Origin: Clostridia bacterium | Lineage (GTDB): Bacteria > Bacillota > Clostridia > Oscillospirales > Acutalibacteraceae | DNA: 64,000 bases | Direction of reading: 5' to 3' | Assembly: GCA_017435865.1 (NCBI GenBank) | Contig: JAFSEF010000101.1 | Coordinates: forward strand, 158,596 to 222,595 | Shown: in pieces, positions 44,176 to 53,208 of the stretch | Position numbering within the stretch: the stretch's first letter is position 1 | How the letters are laid out: every line of letters starts with the position of its first letter | Notes under the pieces: generated by a model | Databases searched by the model: none | What the model was told of the DNA's origin: nothing | What the model saw: only the letters and a program-made list of their open reading frames with translations | Translations under genes and position numbers: made by a program

Positions 44176-44594
44176 CAGCCTTGGATTCCCTCATCAGGTC
44201 TCTGAAATCTCGGCATTTCAACCTTATATATTTCTTGCTTTTCTATGTCAATAGCAGGAATGATAACAGGCGGCATACCGGCATTTGTAGTAACAGTTGC
44301 AACCAAAGAACGCACAAACGGGAACAATTCACGGAAAGATTCAACATGAAGTTTCTCTTTAGCAAGACCTTCTTCACATTCAAAGATACCAACCATGACT
44401 ACAGTGATACCGAAGTTCTTGGGATCTTCCTTGTCACTGACTTCAACTTTGAATTCACCACGACATATATTACCTTTTGCATATCCGCAATTGTAAGAAT
44501 ATTTATTGGTGAGTTCTATTTTTTTATTCGGTGCAAGATTATTATTGAATTGCAGTTGGGTGCAACGATAGCTTTTCAGATTGACTGTCTTCAT
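44175..44594 (-). CDS. SecB-like chaperone
   Basis: Protein of 139 aa with the SecB fold signature near the C-terminus: FRELFPFVRSLVATVTTNAG followed by MPPVIIPAIDI, matching the SecB block in which the next residues are PPLLL-type. The N-terminal beta strands (SYNCGYAKGNICRGEFKVEV) fit. SecB is mainly proteobacterial; Firmicutes copies are sporadic and often linked to toxin-antitoxin loci, but no such pair is seen here. Encoded between gtrA-like and TVP38 genes, so a role with membrane proteins is plausible. Confidence 0.72.
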   Translation of the reverse strand: MKTVNLKSYRCTQLQFNNNLAPNKKIELTNKYSYNCGYAKGNICRGEFKVEVSDKEDPKNFGITVVMVGIFECEEGLAKEKLHVESFRELFPFVRSLVATVTTNAGMPPVIIPAIDIEKQEIYKVEMPRFQRPDEGIQG

Positions 44595-44596
44595 TC

Positions 44597-45148
44597 TTAC
44601 TTATTTTCCTCTGCAGGAGCATTCTTGTCCTTCTTTTCACGCATAAGAAGCTTATCAAACGGGAAATAAATCAGGAACTGTACTGTGCAGCAAACCATTG
44701 TTGCTGCATTGCTGGCAAGATCATCGCCCCAGGCAAGCTTTTCAACAAGCAGATTCTTGATTGTAGGATTCAGCCATGCAGAGAAGCAAATAAGAGCAAC
44801 AGTGAATACAAGATAAATCGTAAGTGTTACAGGAATATTATTGTTTGCATTGAAAGTTTTTTCTCTGTTAACAAAAAAAGAAACAATCTGAGCTGCAATG
44901 TTTGATACATTGGAAGAAATAAAATAACCAAGTCCGCCGGCAGCAACAGGATAAGTGAATACAAACCAGTTGAATTCCTGTGTGGTCAGATTTTCAATAG
45001 CCGGAACATGGTTCAGAATGTTCAAAAGAGCAAACTGTACAACAAAAGCAAGCAAACTAACAACAATAAATTTTACAAATTGCCAAAGTGTTTTGATGCC
45101 TGAGCCTTTTTCTGCAGCGTTCTGATCAAGTTGTTTCAAAGATGCCAT
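44597..45148 (-). CDS. GtrA-like membrane protein
   Basis: Four-helix membrane protein of 183 aa of the GtrA family, linked to translocation of polyprenyl-phosphate sugars. Helices are visible at LWQFVKFIVVSLLAFVVQFA, the FTYPVAAGGLGYF region, NNIPVTLTIYLVF and the C-terminal CCTVQFLIYFPFDKLL. Longer than many GtrA (about 130 aa) because of an N-terminal charged stretch. Part of the envelope operon; stop 2 nt before the SecB-like start. Confidence 0.8.
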   Translation of the reverse strand: MASLKQLDQNAAEKGSGIKTLWQFVKFIVVSLLAFVVQFALLNILNHVPAIENLTTQEFNWFVFTYPVAAGGLGYFISSNVSNIAAQIVSFFVNREKTFNANNNIPVTLTIYLVFTVALICFSAWLNPTIKNLLVEKLAWGDDLASNAATMVCCTVQFLIYFPFDKLLMREKKDKNAPAEENK

Positions 45149-45181
45149 GATAATTTACCTTTCCTTTTCAAATTATTTTTT

Positions 45182-46108
45182 TCATATAATCGGCTTTGCG
45201 TTTTTGGGAACAGCAAAGCGAATGGCCTTGGGGAGAACGGTTGCGGTAAGTTTCTGCGTAGGAAGCATTTCACCGTCAAGACATGCTTCAAATTTCGGGT
45301 CAGTTGTTTCAAGCTCGACCGTTTTACCTCTGCGATAAATAATATACTTCGCGAACTTGGGATCTGCGAGATGCTTCCCGTTTTTATAAGGACCGAGCAA
45401 AGCGGGGAATTTAAGTCTGGACAGAGGCTTAACAAGACAGACATCCACATAGCCGTCATCATTTGTTGCATCAGGTCCGCAACGATAAGCACCGCCGACA
45501 TACTGGCAATTTGCACACGTACAAAGCAGGAATTCACCGTCAGGATTCAGTGTTTCGCCGTCTACCTTAACAACACAATTGTTGCGCATACCGGTTACAA
45601 GTCCTTTTACAATACCCGTTGTGTAAGCATTTTTTCCGCCGATGATCGGTTTTCTTTTCACTGCAATCATTGTGCTGCAAACAATGCTGTCAAAACCGAA
45701 ATTGAGCACATTGACTGCATAGTGACCGTCGCCGCAATCAAGAATATCAATTTCATGTTCTTCGGCATTGATGAGGGCATCAATGTCCATAAACGGTTCC
45801 GTGCCGCCGTAGTATTTAACGAAATCGTTTCCGCTTCCGCAAGGATAAACAGTCATACTTGCATTGGCAAAGCCGACACAACCGCTGGCAACTTCATTGA
45901 TCGTTCCGTCACCGCCGCAAGCATAAAAACGGACTTTTTCTTCCGGATTGGCAGTGCAATACTCTTTTATAAAATTTGTTGCATCTCGAGGGCCCCGGGT
46001 TTCATAAAAATCATAAACCAAACCTGAGTGTTTTTTCAGCACCTGCAGGATCTGTGATTTTGAATCAACTTTTCCCGCCATGGGGTTAATAATGAAAATA
46101 TGTTTCAT
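45182..46108 (-). CDS. Diacylglycerol kinase-like lipid kinase (YegS/BmrU family)
   Basis: Lipid kinase of 308 aa: KHIFIINPMAGK at the N-terminus, the glycine-rich nucleotide loop FYACGGDGTINEVASG (about 59-74), VYPCGSGNDF and a C-terminal VCLVKPLSRLKFP region. It would phosphorylate diacylglycerol or a related lipid, returning it to phospholipid synthesis. Ribosome site GAGGA. Lies in the minus-strand envelope operon. Confidence 0.9.
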   Translation of the reverse strand: MKHIFIINPMAGKVDSKSQILQVLKKHSGLVYDFYETRGPRDATNFIKEYCTANPEEKVRFYACGGDGTINEVASGCVGFANASMTVYPCGSGNDFVKYYGGTEPFMDIDALINAEEHEIDILDCGDGHYAVNVLNFGFDSIVCSTMIAVKRKPIIGGKNAYTTGIVKGLVTGMRNNCVVKVDGETLNPDGEFLLCTCANCQYVGGAYRCGPDATNDDGYVDVCLVKPLSRLKFPALLGPYKNGKHLADPKFAKYIIYRRGKTVELETTDPKFEACLDGEMLPTQKLTATVLPKAIRFAVPKNAKPII

Positions 46109-46117
46109 ACGTCCTCC

Positions 46118-46789
46118 TCATATAAATGTAAAACTCACGGCTGCAAGCAACATTCCGGTGAAATATGTACCACTGTTACAACGCAGCACCCATTTTTTGT
46201 GAGCAACGAATTTATGAACTGTAAGAAAATAGTCAGAAACCATGAACAAAAACAAACCGAGAGCCAATAACAACATATGCAAACCACCGATTGCAGATGC
46301 GATCGCAACAGACAGAACACCATGCGACGTGACGGTTGTTACATAAATCGGCATAAGGACTCCGATGGATTTGAAATCGATCTTTTTTGTAAAATGACAA
46401 ACAAAAAAAACGGATGACAACAACAAAAAGACCGGAATCGCCCACCATACCGCAGTAAAGGTAACGTCATTAACTACAGCAAGGGCAATCAGATATGCAG
46501 TAAAGAACACATTACCGATCATAAAGGCTATACCGCCTTTTTTAAAATCAAATAACAGCCAGACATCGCCGATCCATGAAAATACAAAGGCAATAATACA
46601 CAAAAAGAAACATGTCTGAGGCCAATAGCCGTTACGATACGATTCAAACAAGAAGTAACCGAGAAACATAGTTGCCATCAGAATTTTATTGACAGCTCGT
46701 CTTTTCAGATTGCCGCTGGTTTCAGAAAAGAAATAACAAAGAAGCACAATGAGATACAGGATACAAAAAATGATTCTTGAAATACTCAT
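46118..46789 (-). CDS. YhhN/TMEM86 family membrane protein (lysoplasmalogenase-like)
   Basis: Polytopic protein of 223 aa with about eight hydrophobic helices. The family motifs are SWIGDVWLLFDFKKGGIAF (about 90-108) and LFLFMVSDYFLTVHKF (about 179-194). Characterised members hydrolyse lysoplasmalogens; activity here is inferred from family only. Plasmalogen-containing anaerobic clostridia make this plausible. Confidence 0.8.
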   Translation of the reverse strand: MSISRIIFCILYLIVLLCYFFSETSGNLKRRAVNKILMATMFLGYFLFESYRNGYWPQTCFFLCIIAFVFSWIGDVWLLFDFKKGGIAFMIGNVFFTAYLIALAVVNDVTFTAVWWAIPVFLLLSSVFFVCHFTKKIDFKSIGVLMPIYVTTVTSHGVLSVAIASAIGGLHMLLLALGLFLFMVSDYFLTVHKFVAHKKWVLRCNSGTYFTGMLLAAVSFTFI

Positions 46790-46802
46790 AGACTCTCCTT
46801 AA

Positions 46803-47357
46803 TTAACCTATTATATCACCTTTTGAGTTGAACAAAGGCAGCTTTTCAAGGTAGATGATATCGTCACGTTTCTGCGCATCACCTTCAGCAAGAATGCACA
46901 TTCTGCCGCAGATTTCTCCACCTGTACGTTTGACAAGCTCTTCCAATGCATACAGTGATTCACCTGTTGAAATGACATCATCAACGATCAGAATCTTCTT
47001 TCCTTTCATCAATTCGGCATCAGCAACATCAAGATACAATTTCTGTTCTTTTGCAGTTGTGATAGAATGCACTTTTACTTCCATAACACCTGTCATATAA
47101 AGCTTCGGTGCTTTTCTTGCAAGAAGATATTTACTGTCCCCGTTTTGTCTTGCCATTTCATGTGCAAGCGGAATTCCTTTTGCTTCAGCAGTAAGAATGT
47201 AATCATATTCGGGAGCTTTCTCAAGCAAAGCACCGGCACAAGCTACAGTAAGCTCTGCATCGCCGAAAATAACAAAAGCACCGATATAAAGATCATCATT
47301 CAGCCTGCACAAAGGTAGCTTACGATCCAAACCGGCAATTTTCATTGCATAATCCAT
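46803..47357 (-). CDS. Phosphoribosyltransferase family protein (adenine PRT-like)
   Basis: Type I phosphoribosyltransferase fold of 184 aa with the PRPP-binding motif ILIVDDVISTGESL (about 126-139). The upstream DYILTAEAKGIPLAHEMARQ holds the PPi-binding loop. It resembles apt-type proteins with a non-standard base pocket; substrate unclear. ATG 47357 is preferred over ATG 47369 because MKIAGLDRKLPL begins conserved homology nearby. First gene of the six-gene minus operon, behind the promoter at 47399-47426. Confidence 0.78.
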   Translation of the reverse strand: MDYAMKIAGLDRKLPLCRLNDDLYIGAFVIFGDAELTVACAGALLEKAPEYDYILTAEAKGIPLAHEMARQNGDSKYLLARKAPKLYMTGVMEVKVHSITTAKEQKLYLDVADAELMKGKKILIVDDVISTGESLYALEELVKRTGGEICGRMCILAEGDAQKRDDIIYLEKLPLFNSKGDIIG

Positions 47358-47398
47358 AAAAAGCACCATCCGTTCAGTTTTAATTCAGCTTTATCTTT

Positions 47399-47426
47399 AT
47401 TATAATTAATTGTTCAAAAATGTCAA
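47399..47426 (-). promoter_or_regulatory. Promoter of the minus-strand envelope operon
   Basis: Minus-strand TTGACA (47421-47426), 16-nt spacer, TATAAT (47399-47404). Confidence 0.8.
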
Positions 47427-47580
47427 GAAATGACAGTAAATTTATTCAAACGCTTACTTAAATTATTAAATTTATCTCAAATTATGAATAAGTTTGTGTA
47501 ATGTAAATATTTTTCTTATATTTTTTTTACTTTTTTTGTCATGAAAAATTAAAATAACACTATCATTTTATATTTATGTG

Positions 47581-47589
47581 TGTTATAAT
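47581..47589 (+). promoter_or_regulatory. Extended -10 promoter of the PBP gene
   Basis: TGTTATAAT (47581-47589) about 39 nt before the start, preceded by very AT-rich DNA (47430-47580) with no good -35 box. Confidence 0.55.
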
Positions 47590-47627
47590 TAATCTATCTT
47601 GCGTAAAACTATAACGGAGGTAAGAAA

Positions 47628-49967
47628 ATGGCTCCACAAGATACCAACACAACACCGACTGTAAAAAAGAAAAGACGCAGAAGACATCGCAAACAGCATC
47701 GCATTGCTGCATCCATTTTTACATTTCTGATTTCTGTGTTCCTTATTATCGGCATTACAGGCTGCATGGTTGTTTTTACCGTTTTTAACGACATGGGCAT
47801 GTTTGACGATATGTACAGTCGTATTGACTTTTTAGGCAAAACATCTCAAAGCGATATTGCCGGTATTGATTATATCGATCTGAATGAATTGATTCAGAAC
47901 CAGAGTCAGACGACAATTCTTTATGCATTTGATGCTGACGGCAATGAAATTGAGATTGCACGTCTGCACGGTACTGAAAACCGTATCTGGGTTTCACTCG
48001 ATGAAACATCAAAATATCTTAAGGATGCATATATTGCACTTGAAGATATGCGATTCAAAGACCATAAGGGTGTTGACTGGGTGCGTACCATCGGTGGTGT
48101 TATTTCATCAGGTTTCACCGAAGGCGGTTCGTCCATAACCCAGCAGCTTATCAAAAACCTGACCGGTGAAAACGGACGTACTTTCGTCAGAAAATACAAG
48201 GAAATCAAAAACGCCCTTAAACTCGAACAGCATTTCTCCAAGGATACCATTCTTGAAGCATACATGAACACGCTGTATCTTGATATGGGTTGTTACGGAG
48301 TCAAAACGGGTGCCGAATATTACTTTGACAAAGACGTCAAAGACCTGACACTCATGGAAAGTGCGATCATCGCTGCAATCACAAACGCTCCGAGATACTA
48401 CAATCCGATGGAGAACTTTGACAACAACCGTTTCCGTGCTGTGTATGCTCTTGATTGTATGCTGTCCGAAGGCTACATCACAAAGGCAGAATATGACGCA
48501 GCTCTTGAAGAGAACGTCAGATTCACCGACGGAACAACGGCATATCAGCATCTTGGTCTTGCCGATCCGACCGAACTGCCTGCAGAAAAAGAAGATGAAG
48601 AAGCCGATGAGAATGCTGATGAAGGTGATCTTTCTGATGATGAAAGCGTCGAGCTTGTTTATGTCGACAAGATGAATCCGGAATACCAGAGCTGGTATAT
48701 CGACCTTGTCATTGACATGCTTATTGAAGATTTCCAGATCAGCAAGAATCTTTCATATGAGGATGCATGGGCAAAAGTCTATTACGGCGGTCTGAAAGTC
48801 TATGCTGCAGTTGACCTGGAAGCACAGAATATCATCGAAGAAGTCTACTATAACAGAGTCACGTTCCCGGATGAAGAAGACACTGCCGAGAATCCCGCCA
48901 TTCAATCTGCTATGACTGTTATGGACTACAACGGAAGAATCATCGGTATATGCAGCCGTTTGGGACCGAAGGTAGGTAACCGTTTGTTGAACAGTGCTGC
49001 TTACAGTCCCCGTCAGACAGGTTCTTCCATCAAGCCTTTGAGCTGTTATGCTCCTGCTATTGAACTGAACTATTATACCTGGTCTTCTTACCTTCCCAAC
49101 TATGGTATTGAAGGCATTCCCGGTGAAGACGGTGTATGGCCGCAGAACTACGGTGGTGTCATGGGTGACATTAATGATCTTCGCAATCTTGCCGATGCTA
49201 TCGCTCCTTCACTGAACACAATTCCTGCACGAATTGTTGACCAGATCACCCCCGCAACTTGTTATGATTTCCTTAAAAATCGTTTCCATTTCACCACCCT
49301 GTTGCCGACAGATTCAAACTACGCACCTCTTGCAGTTGGTGCTATGGCAAACGGTTGTACTACACTCGAAATGGCTGCAGCTTTTGCAACCTTCGGAAGT
49401 GGCGGTAAATATTATAAACCTTATTCATATTATAAGGTCACCAATGCATCCGGCTCAGAAGTATTCTTCGATAATACAAATCCTGCCGGCGAACAGATTA
49501 TGTCTGAAGGCTCTGCTTATGTTATGAACAAGCTTTGCCAAGAAGTTGTTACATCCTACAACGGTACCGGTTACGGATTCGATATCAACAACGGATATCA
49601 GAACATCACATCTTTTGCAAAGTCCGGTACAACTTCTGACAACTACGATAAGTGGTATGTATGCGGTACACCCTATTATGTATGTGCAACATGGGTCGGA
49701 TTTGAATATCCCGAAGAAATCGATACCGACTTCTATACTTTGTATCCTGCATCCTATGTTACACAAGAAGTCATGAATCGTTTACATGAAGGCAAGGAAG
49801 TTATCGATTTCAAAACAACAGATCAGGCTGTACAGAAAACATTCTGCACCAAATCCGGTATGCTTGCAACTAACGCTTGTTACAATGTTGATGCGGGTTG
49901 GTACAAAGTTTCCAACACCCCCGGCTATTGTACGCAATGCGGTGGCGGCGGTGCTTACTACTATTAA
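47628..49967 (+). CDS. Class A penicillin-binding protein (PBP1-type)
   Basis: Bifunctional peptidoglycan synthase of 779 aa. A basic cytoplasmic start (KKKRRRRHRKQHR), then one membrane helix (about 30-52). The GT51 glycosyltransferase has EDMRFKDHKGVDWVRT, GGSSITQQLIKNL and YLDMGCYGVKTGAEYYF. An acidic insert rich in Glu/Asp lies near 325-345. The transpeptidase has SxxK in TGSSIKPL (about 465-472) and KSGTTSDNYDKW (about 664-675). Ribosome site CGGAGG. The Gly/Tyr-rich C-terminus (GGGGAYYY) is short. Confidence 0.95.
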   Translation: MAPQDTNTTPTVKKKRRRRHRKQHRIAASIFTFLISVFLIIGITGCMVVFTVFNDMGMFDDMYSRIDFLGKTSQSDIAGIDYIDLNELIQNQSQTTILYAFDADGNEIEIARLHGTENRIWVSLDETSKYLKDAYIALEDMRFKDHKGVDWVRTIGGVISSGFTEGGSSITQQLIKNLTGENGRTFVRKYKEIKNALKLEQHFSKDTILEAYMNTLYLDMGCYGVKTGAEYYFDKDVKDLTLMESAIIAAITNAPRYYNPMENFDNNRFRAVYALDCMLSEGYITKAEYDAALEENVRFTDGTTAYQHLGLADPTELPAEKEDEEADENADEGDLSDDESVELVYVDKMNPEYQSWYIDLVIDMLIEDFQISKNLSYEDAWAKVYYGGLKVYAAVDLEAQNIIEEVYYNRVTFPDEEDTAENPAIQSAMTVMDYNGRIIGICSRLGPKVGNRLLNSAAYSPRQTGSSIKPLSCYAPAIELNYYTWSSYLPNYGIEGIPGEDGVWPQNYGGVMGDINDLRNLADAIAPSLNTIPARIVDQITPATCYDFLKNRFHFTTLLPTDSNYAPLAVGAMANGCTTLEMAAAFATFGSGGKYYKPYSYYKVTNASGSEVFFDNTNPAGEQIMSEGSAYVMNKLCQEVVTSYNGTGYGFDINNGYQNITSFAKSGTTSDNYDKWYVCGTPYYVCATWVGFEYPEEIDTDFYTLYPASYVTQEVMNRLHEGKEVIDFKTTDQAVQKTFCTKSGMLATNACYNVDAGWYKVSNTPGYCTQCGGGGAYYY

Positions 49968-49973
49968 TATAAT

Positions 49974-50393
49974 ATGATTATATTATCTGTAGATTACGGC
50001 GATGTCCGTACCGGACTTGCCGTTTGTGACAAAAATGAAATGCTGGCATCTCCTGTCTGCGTGATCAAACAGGAGAATGCCGAAATGCTATGCAAAGAAA
50101 TTGCCGCACACTGCCAACGTCTGAAAGTGGAGTGCATTGTTTGCGGTCTTCCGAAAAATATGGATGGCTCTGAGGGGTTCCGTGCAACAGCTTGCAGAGA
50201 GTTTGCAGCCTTGTTACAGGAAACAACAGGATTGCCGATTGAAATGCTTGATGAAAGACTGACAACAGTTTCAGCCCATAATTATCTGAACGTAACAAAC
50301 ACACGCGGAAAAAAACGCAAAGAAACCGTTGATGCAGTTGCAGCAACACTGATTCTTGAGGACTACCTGACATTAAGAAAGAACAGACGCTGA
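49974..50393 (+). CDS. ruvX: Holliday junction resolvase-like RuvX (YqgF)
   Basis: RNase H-fold nuclease of 139 aa implicated in 16S rRNA 5' maturation: ILSVDYGDVRTGLAVCD (residues 3-19) with the catalytic Asp, CGLPKNMDGSEG, and DERLTTVSAH with a second acidic pair. It begins 6 nt after the PBP stop, so co-transcribed. Closed by the terminator at 50409-50430. Confidence 0.93.
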   Translation: MIILSVDYGDVRTGLAVCDKNEMLASPVCVIKQENAEMLCKEIAAHCQRLKVECIVCGLPKNMDGSEGFRATACREFAALLQETTGLPIEMLDERLTTVSAHNYLNVTNTRGKKRKETVDAVAATLILEDYLTLRKNRR

Positions 50394-50408
50394 TATTCAA
50401 CAAAGAAG

Positions 50409-50430
50409 ACCCCTCTCAGCAGAGAGGGGT
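50409..50430. terminator. Bidirectional terminator
   Basis: Perfect 9-bp GC-rich stem (50409-50417 with 50422-50430) and a tetraloop, between convergent ruvX and the inositol phosphatase gene. Confidence 0.85.
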
Positions 50431-50452
50431 TTGATAATAAATATAACGTCAA

Positions 50453-51262
50453 TCAGGCATATTTTCTTGTAATTGCCAGAACATCTTCCTTCAAGACTTT
50501 ATTCACGCACAAAACAGATTCAGGTCTGTCAAAAACTACAGGATCGCCATTATAATCAATCATTTCACCACCGGCTTCTGTGATAATGACATAAGAAGCC
50601 ATAAAATCCCAGGGAGATAGCTTATTTTCGAAAAAGACATCAAGTCTGCCACAGGCAAGCATACAAAAATCAATTGCTGCCGAACCGCCTCTGCGAATAT
50701 CAGAACTTGCAACAAACAATTCTTTTGCCATGTCAAATGCACTGTCTGCCAATTCATCTTTATAGTACGGCGAGGTTCCGAATCCGACCAATGCATGAGC
50801 CAGGTCACAATTGCTGACACTGATTCTCTTACCGTTGCAGAACGCACCTTCACCGCAAATGGCCGAAAAGAGTTCGTCACGGTACGGATCATACACAGCA
50901 CCAAACACAGGCTTACCGTTATACAACAAACCAACCGAAACAGAAGAAGCGTGGTAATCATGAATAAAATTTGTGGTTCCGTCAATCGGATCGATCACAA
51001 AGCACAATCCTGTTTTAGTATCTTCACTGGAATTTTCTTTCTCTTCCGCAAAGAATTTTGCTTGCGGAAAGATTTCTGAGAGGTCTGCCACCAGCGTATT
51101 CTGCACTTTGACATCATATGCAGTTACAAAATTGGCACTTCCCTGTTTTTCAACAATACCATCCTGCACATCATTGTCAAGGTGTGCTTGCTTCATAATT
51201 TCGCCACCTTTTCTCATGGCGTCAAAAATCAATTCTTCGTTCTTTTTAATCAGATTCAGCAT
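50453..51262 (-). CDS. Inositol monophosphatase family protein
   Basis: Mg-dependent phosphatase fold of 269 aa: FAEEKENSS carries the first metal Glu, VIDPIDGTTNFIHDY (about 83-97) is the family signature, and PWDFMASYVIITEAGGEMID completes the site. It may act on inositol-1-phosphate or another small phosphate ester. ATG 51262 is chosen for the AAGGG site 8 nt upstream; an in-frame ATG at 51304 is less likely. Confidence 0.9.
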   Translation of the reverse strand: MLNLIKKNEELIFDAMRKGGEIMKQAHLDNDVQDGIVEKQGSANFVTAYDVKVQNTLVADLSEIFPQAKFFAEEKENSSEDTKTGLCFVIDPIDGTTNFIHDYHASSVSVGLLYNGKPVFGAVYDPYRDELFSAICGEGAFCNGKRISVSNCDLAHALVGFGTSPYYKDELADSAFDMAKELFVASSDIRRGGSAAIDFCMLACGRLDVFFENKLSPWDFMASYVIITEAGGEMIDYNGDPVVFDRPESVLCVNKVLKEDVLAITRKYA

Positions 51263-51369
51263 ATATAAGACCCTTTCACCAACTTTATCATGAATATAAT
51301 ACATCAGTTTTTATAAATTATCAAGATTAATTAAAGCAAAAAGCTCTAAATTATCAGAAGGAGTCATTC

Positions 51370-52173
51370 ATGGGAAAATTCAGCAATGTACTTTTGGCAA
51401 GTGACTTTGACGGAACTTTTGCCGATGATTACGGTAATATAACTGAAGATGTTATTGCCAAACTGCAATACTTTATATCCGAAGGCGGATTATTCACCGT
51501 GTCCACAGGCAGAACGTATTTGGGATTCCATAAATACAATCCTGTTTACATAAATGCACCGGTACTTCTTTGCAACGGAGCAATGGCATATGATTACAAA
51601 AGCAAAAAAATCATATTCTGTGATGCCATCGAATCGAATGCAATTCCGGCAATCGATGCAATCAAATATCATTTTCCTGATGTACCGATTGAAATGTATC
51701 CCTTTGATTGCACATATGCAATCAACCTGAACGAAAATTCCGAAAGACATTTCACAAATCAGAATATTCCATTTACAATAGTCAACGATCCGCGAGAGAC
51801 AAAATTCCCTTGGGTCAAAGCAATGCTTTGTGCGAAAGAAAAAACACTGGAAATACAAGAGTTTCTCAAAGAAAATAATTTTGCGGGTATTTCTTTTCTT
51901 CCTACAACCGGGAGTTATATAGAACTGCTCAAACCCGGTGTCAACAAAGGACAGGGACTTTTAAAACTTGCAGAGTCACTACATATTTCACAAAGTGATA
52001 CATATGCAGTTGGAGATGACTATAACGATGAAGACATGCTGAAAGCAGCTGCAGCTTCATTTGTTCCGCAAAACGGAAAACAGAAAACAAAAGAGATAGC
52101 CGATTACATCGTTCGTTCCAATAATGACGGATGCATTGCAAATGTTATTGAAATTCTGGATACAATATATTGA
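51370..52173 (+). CDS. Cof-type HAD-IIB sugar-phosphate phosphatase
   Basis: HAD superfamily phosphatase of 267 aa with a IIB cap: motif I LASDFDGTFADDYG (about 10-23), motif II FTVSTGRTY (about 38-46), motif III Lys in GVNKGQGLLKL and motif IV VGDDYNDEDML (about 214-224). Substrate probably a phosphorylated sugar or cofactor. Ribosome site AAGGAG. The following deacetylase gene starts 15 nt after. Confidence 0.9.
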   Translation: MGKFSNVLLASDFDGTFADDYGNITEDVIAKLQYFISEGGLFTVSTGRTYLGFHKYNPVYINAPVLLCNGAMAYDYKSKKIIFCDAIESNAIPAIDAIKYHFPDVPIEMYPFDCTYAINLNENSERHFTNQNIPFTIVNDPRETKFPWVKAMLCAKEKTLEIQEFLKENNFAGISFLPTTGSYIELLKPGVNKGQGLLKLAESLHISQSDTYAVGDDYNDEDMLKAAAASFVPQNGKQKTKEIADYIVRSNNDGCIANVIEILDTIY

Positions 52174-52188
52174 GGAGAGAAATTAATA

Positions 52189-53163
52189 ATGAAAAGGATT
52201 CTATGTGTTTTTTTGTGTTTAATCACATTAACAGGAATTTGCATTCTTCATTTTCCTGTTTATGCAGCAAGCAAAAGAGCCGGTGATGTCGATGATGACG
52301 GATGGATCACAGCAGCTGATGCAAGACTTTGTCTGCGATTCAGTGTTGGATTGGAAGAACTCGATTTCTTGTCGCAGGAAGCGTGTGACACTGATGGTGA
52401 CTGGCTTGTTACAGCATCAGATGCCCGCAATATTCTGCGATTTGCAGTCGGGTATCCGTCTGATACACTCAGACATCCTGCACAAGTTGAGGAGAATATA
52501 GACCTGACAGAAAAAGACTTACCTGAAGACGCACGCATCTTGTATATGACTTTTGATGATGGTCCGTCTTCTTTTACAACAGAGATTCTTGACATACTGG
52601 ATCATTATAAAGTAAGAGCTACATTCTTTGTTCTCTATAATCCGTATTACACTGCAAAGTACAGTGAAATTGTTGAAAGAGGACAGACGATTGCACTGCA
52701 TTGTTACACACACAATTACGGCGAAATCTACACTTCAAAGGAAGCCTATTTCAAAGATCTGCACGCTATATCTGACTATGTGTATAATTTAACAGGTGTC
52801 AGAACCAATCTGATCAGATTCCCCGGAGGAAGCAGCAACACAGTCAGCATAAATTACAAAGATGGAATCATGTCAGAACTTGTGACTGCTGTTGAAGAAG
52901 AAGGTTATCATTATTTTGACTGGAATTACACAAATGATGATGCTACCGGTGAAGAACTCACATGGGAAGAAATTTATGCCGCAGCAATTGAGCCTATTGA
53001 TAAAGATGTAAAGAAAGTCATTTTATTGATGCATGATACGGATGCAAAACAAACAACCGTTGAGGCACTGCCACATATCATTGAAGATTATAAGGACGCC
53101 GGATATTACATTATAGCTTTGAACGAGAACTCGCCCGGAATGCATCATAAAGTACAGAATTAA
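52189..53163 (+). CDS. Secreted polysaccharide deacetylase with N-terminal dockerin
   Basis: Extracellular enzyme of 324 aa: signal peptide (about 1-26, ending YAAS), then two dockerin-type Ca-binding repeats (about 30-90; GDVDDDGWITAADARLCLRF and CDTDGDWLVTASDARNILRF), then a NodB-like deacetylase (about 115-320) with LYMTFDDGPSSFT, the metal His pair in ALHCYTHNYGE, RFPGGSSN and LLMHDTDAKQT. It probably de-N-acetylates peptidoglycan or another amino-sugar polymer. The dockerin lies at the N-terminus, unlike the GH25 protein. Confidence 0.88.
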   Translation: MKRILCVFLCLITLTGICILHFPVYAASKRAGDVDDDGWITAADARLCLRFSVGLEELDFLSQEACDTDGDWLVTASDARNILRFAVGYPSDTLRHPAQVEENIDLTEKDLPEDARILYMTFDDGPSSFTTEILDILDHYKVRATFFVLYNPYYTAKYSEIVERGQTIALHCYTHNYGEIYTSKEAYFKDLHAISDYVYNLTGVRTNLIRFPGGSSNTVSINYKDGIMSELVTAVEEEGYHYFDWNYTNDDATGEELTWEEIYAAAIEPIDKDVKKVILLMHDTDAKQTTVEALPHIIEDYKDAGYYIIALNENSPGMHHKVQN

Positions 53164-53180
53164 TATAACTCATGATAAAA

Positions 53181-53207
53181 AAAACACCGCAACAAAAGCG
53201 GTGTTTT
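53181..53207. terminator. Bidirectional terminator
   Basis: Stem of 10 bp (53181-53190 with 53198-53207) flanked by an A run and a T run; shared by the deacetylase gene and the convergent DUF3842 gene. Confidence 0.9.
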
Positions 53208-53208
53208 T

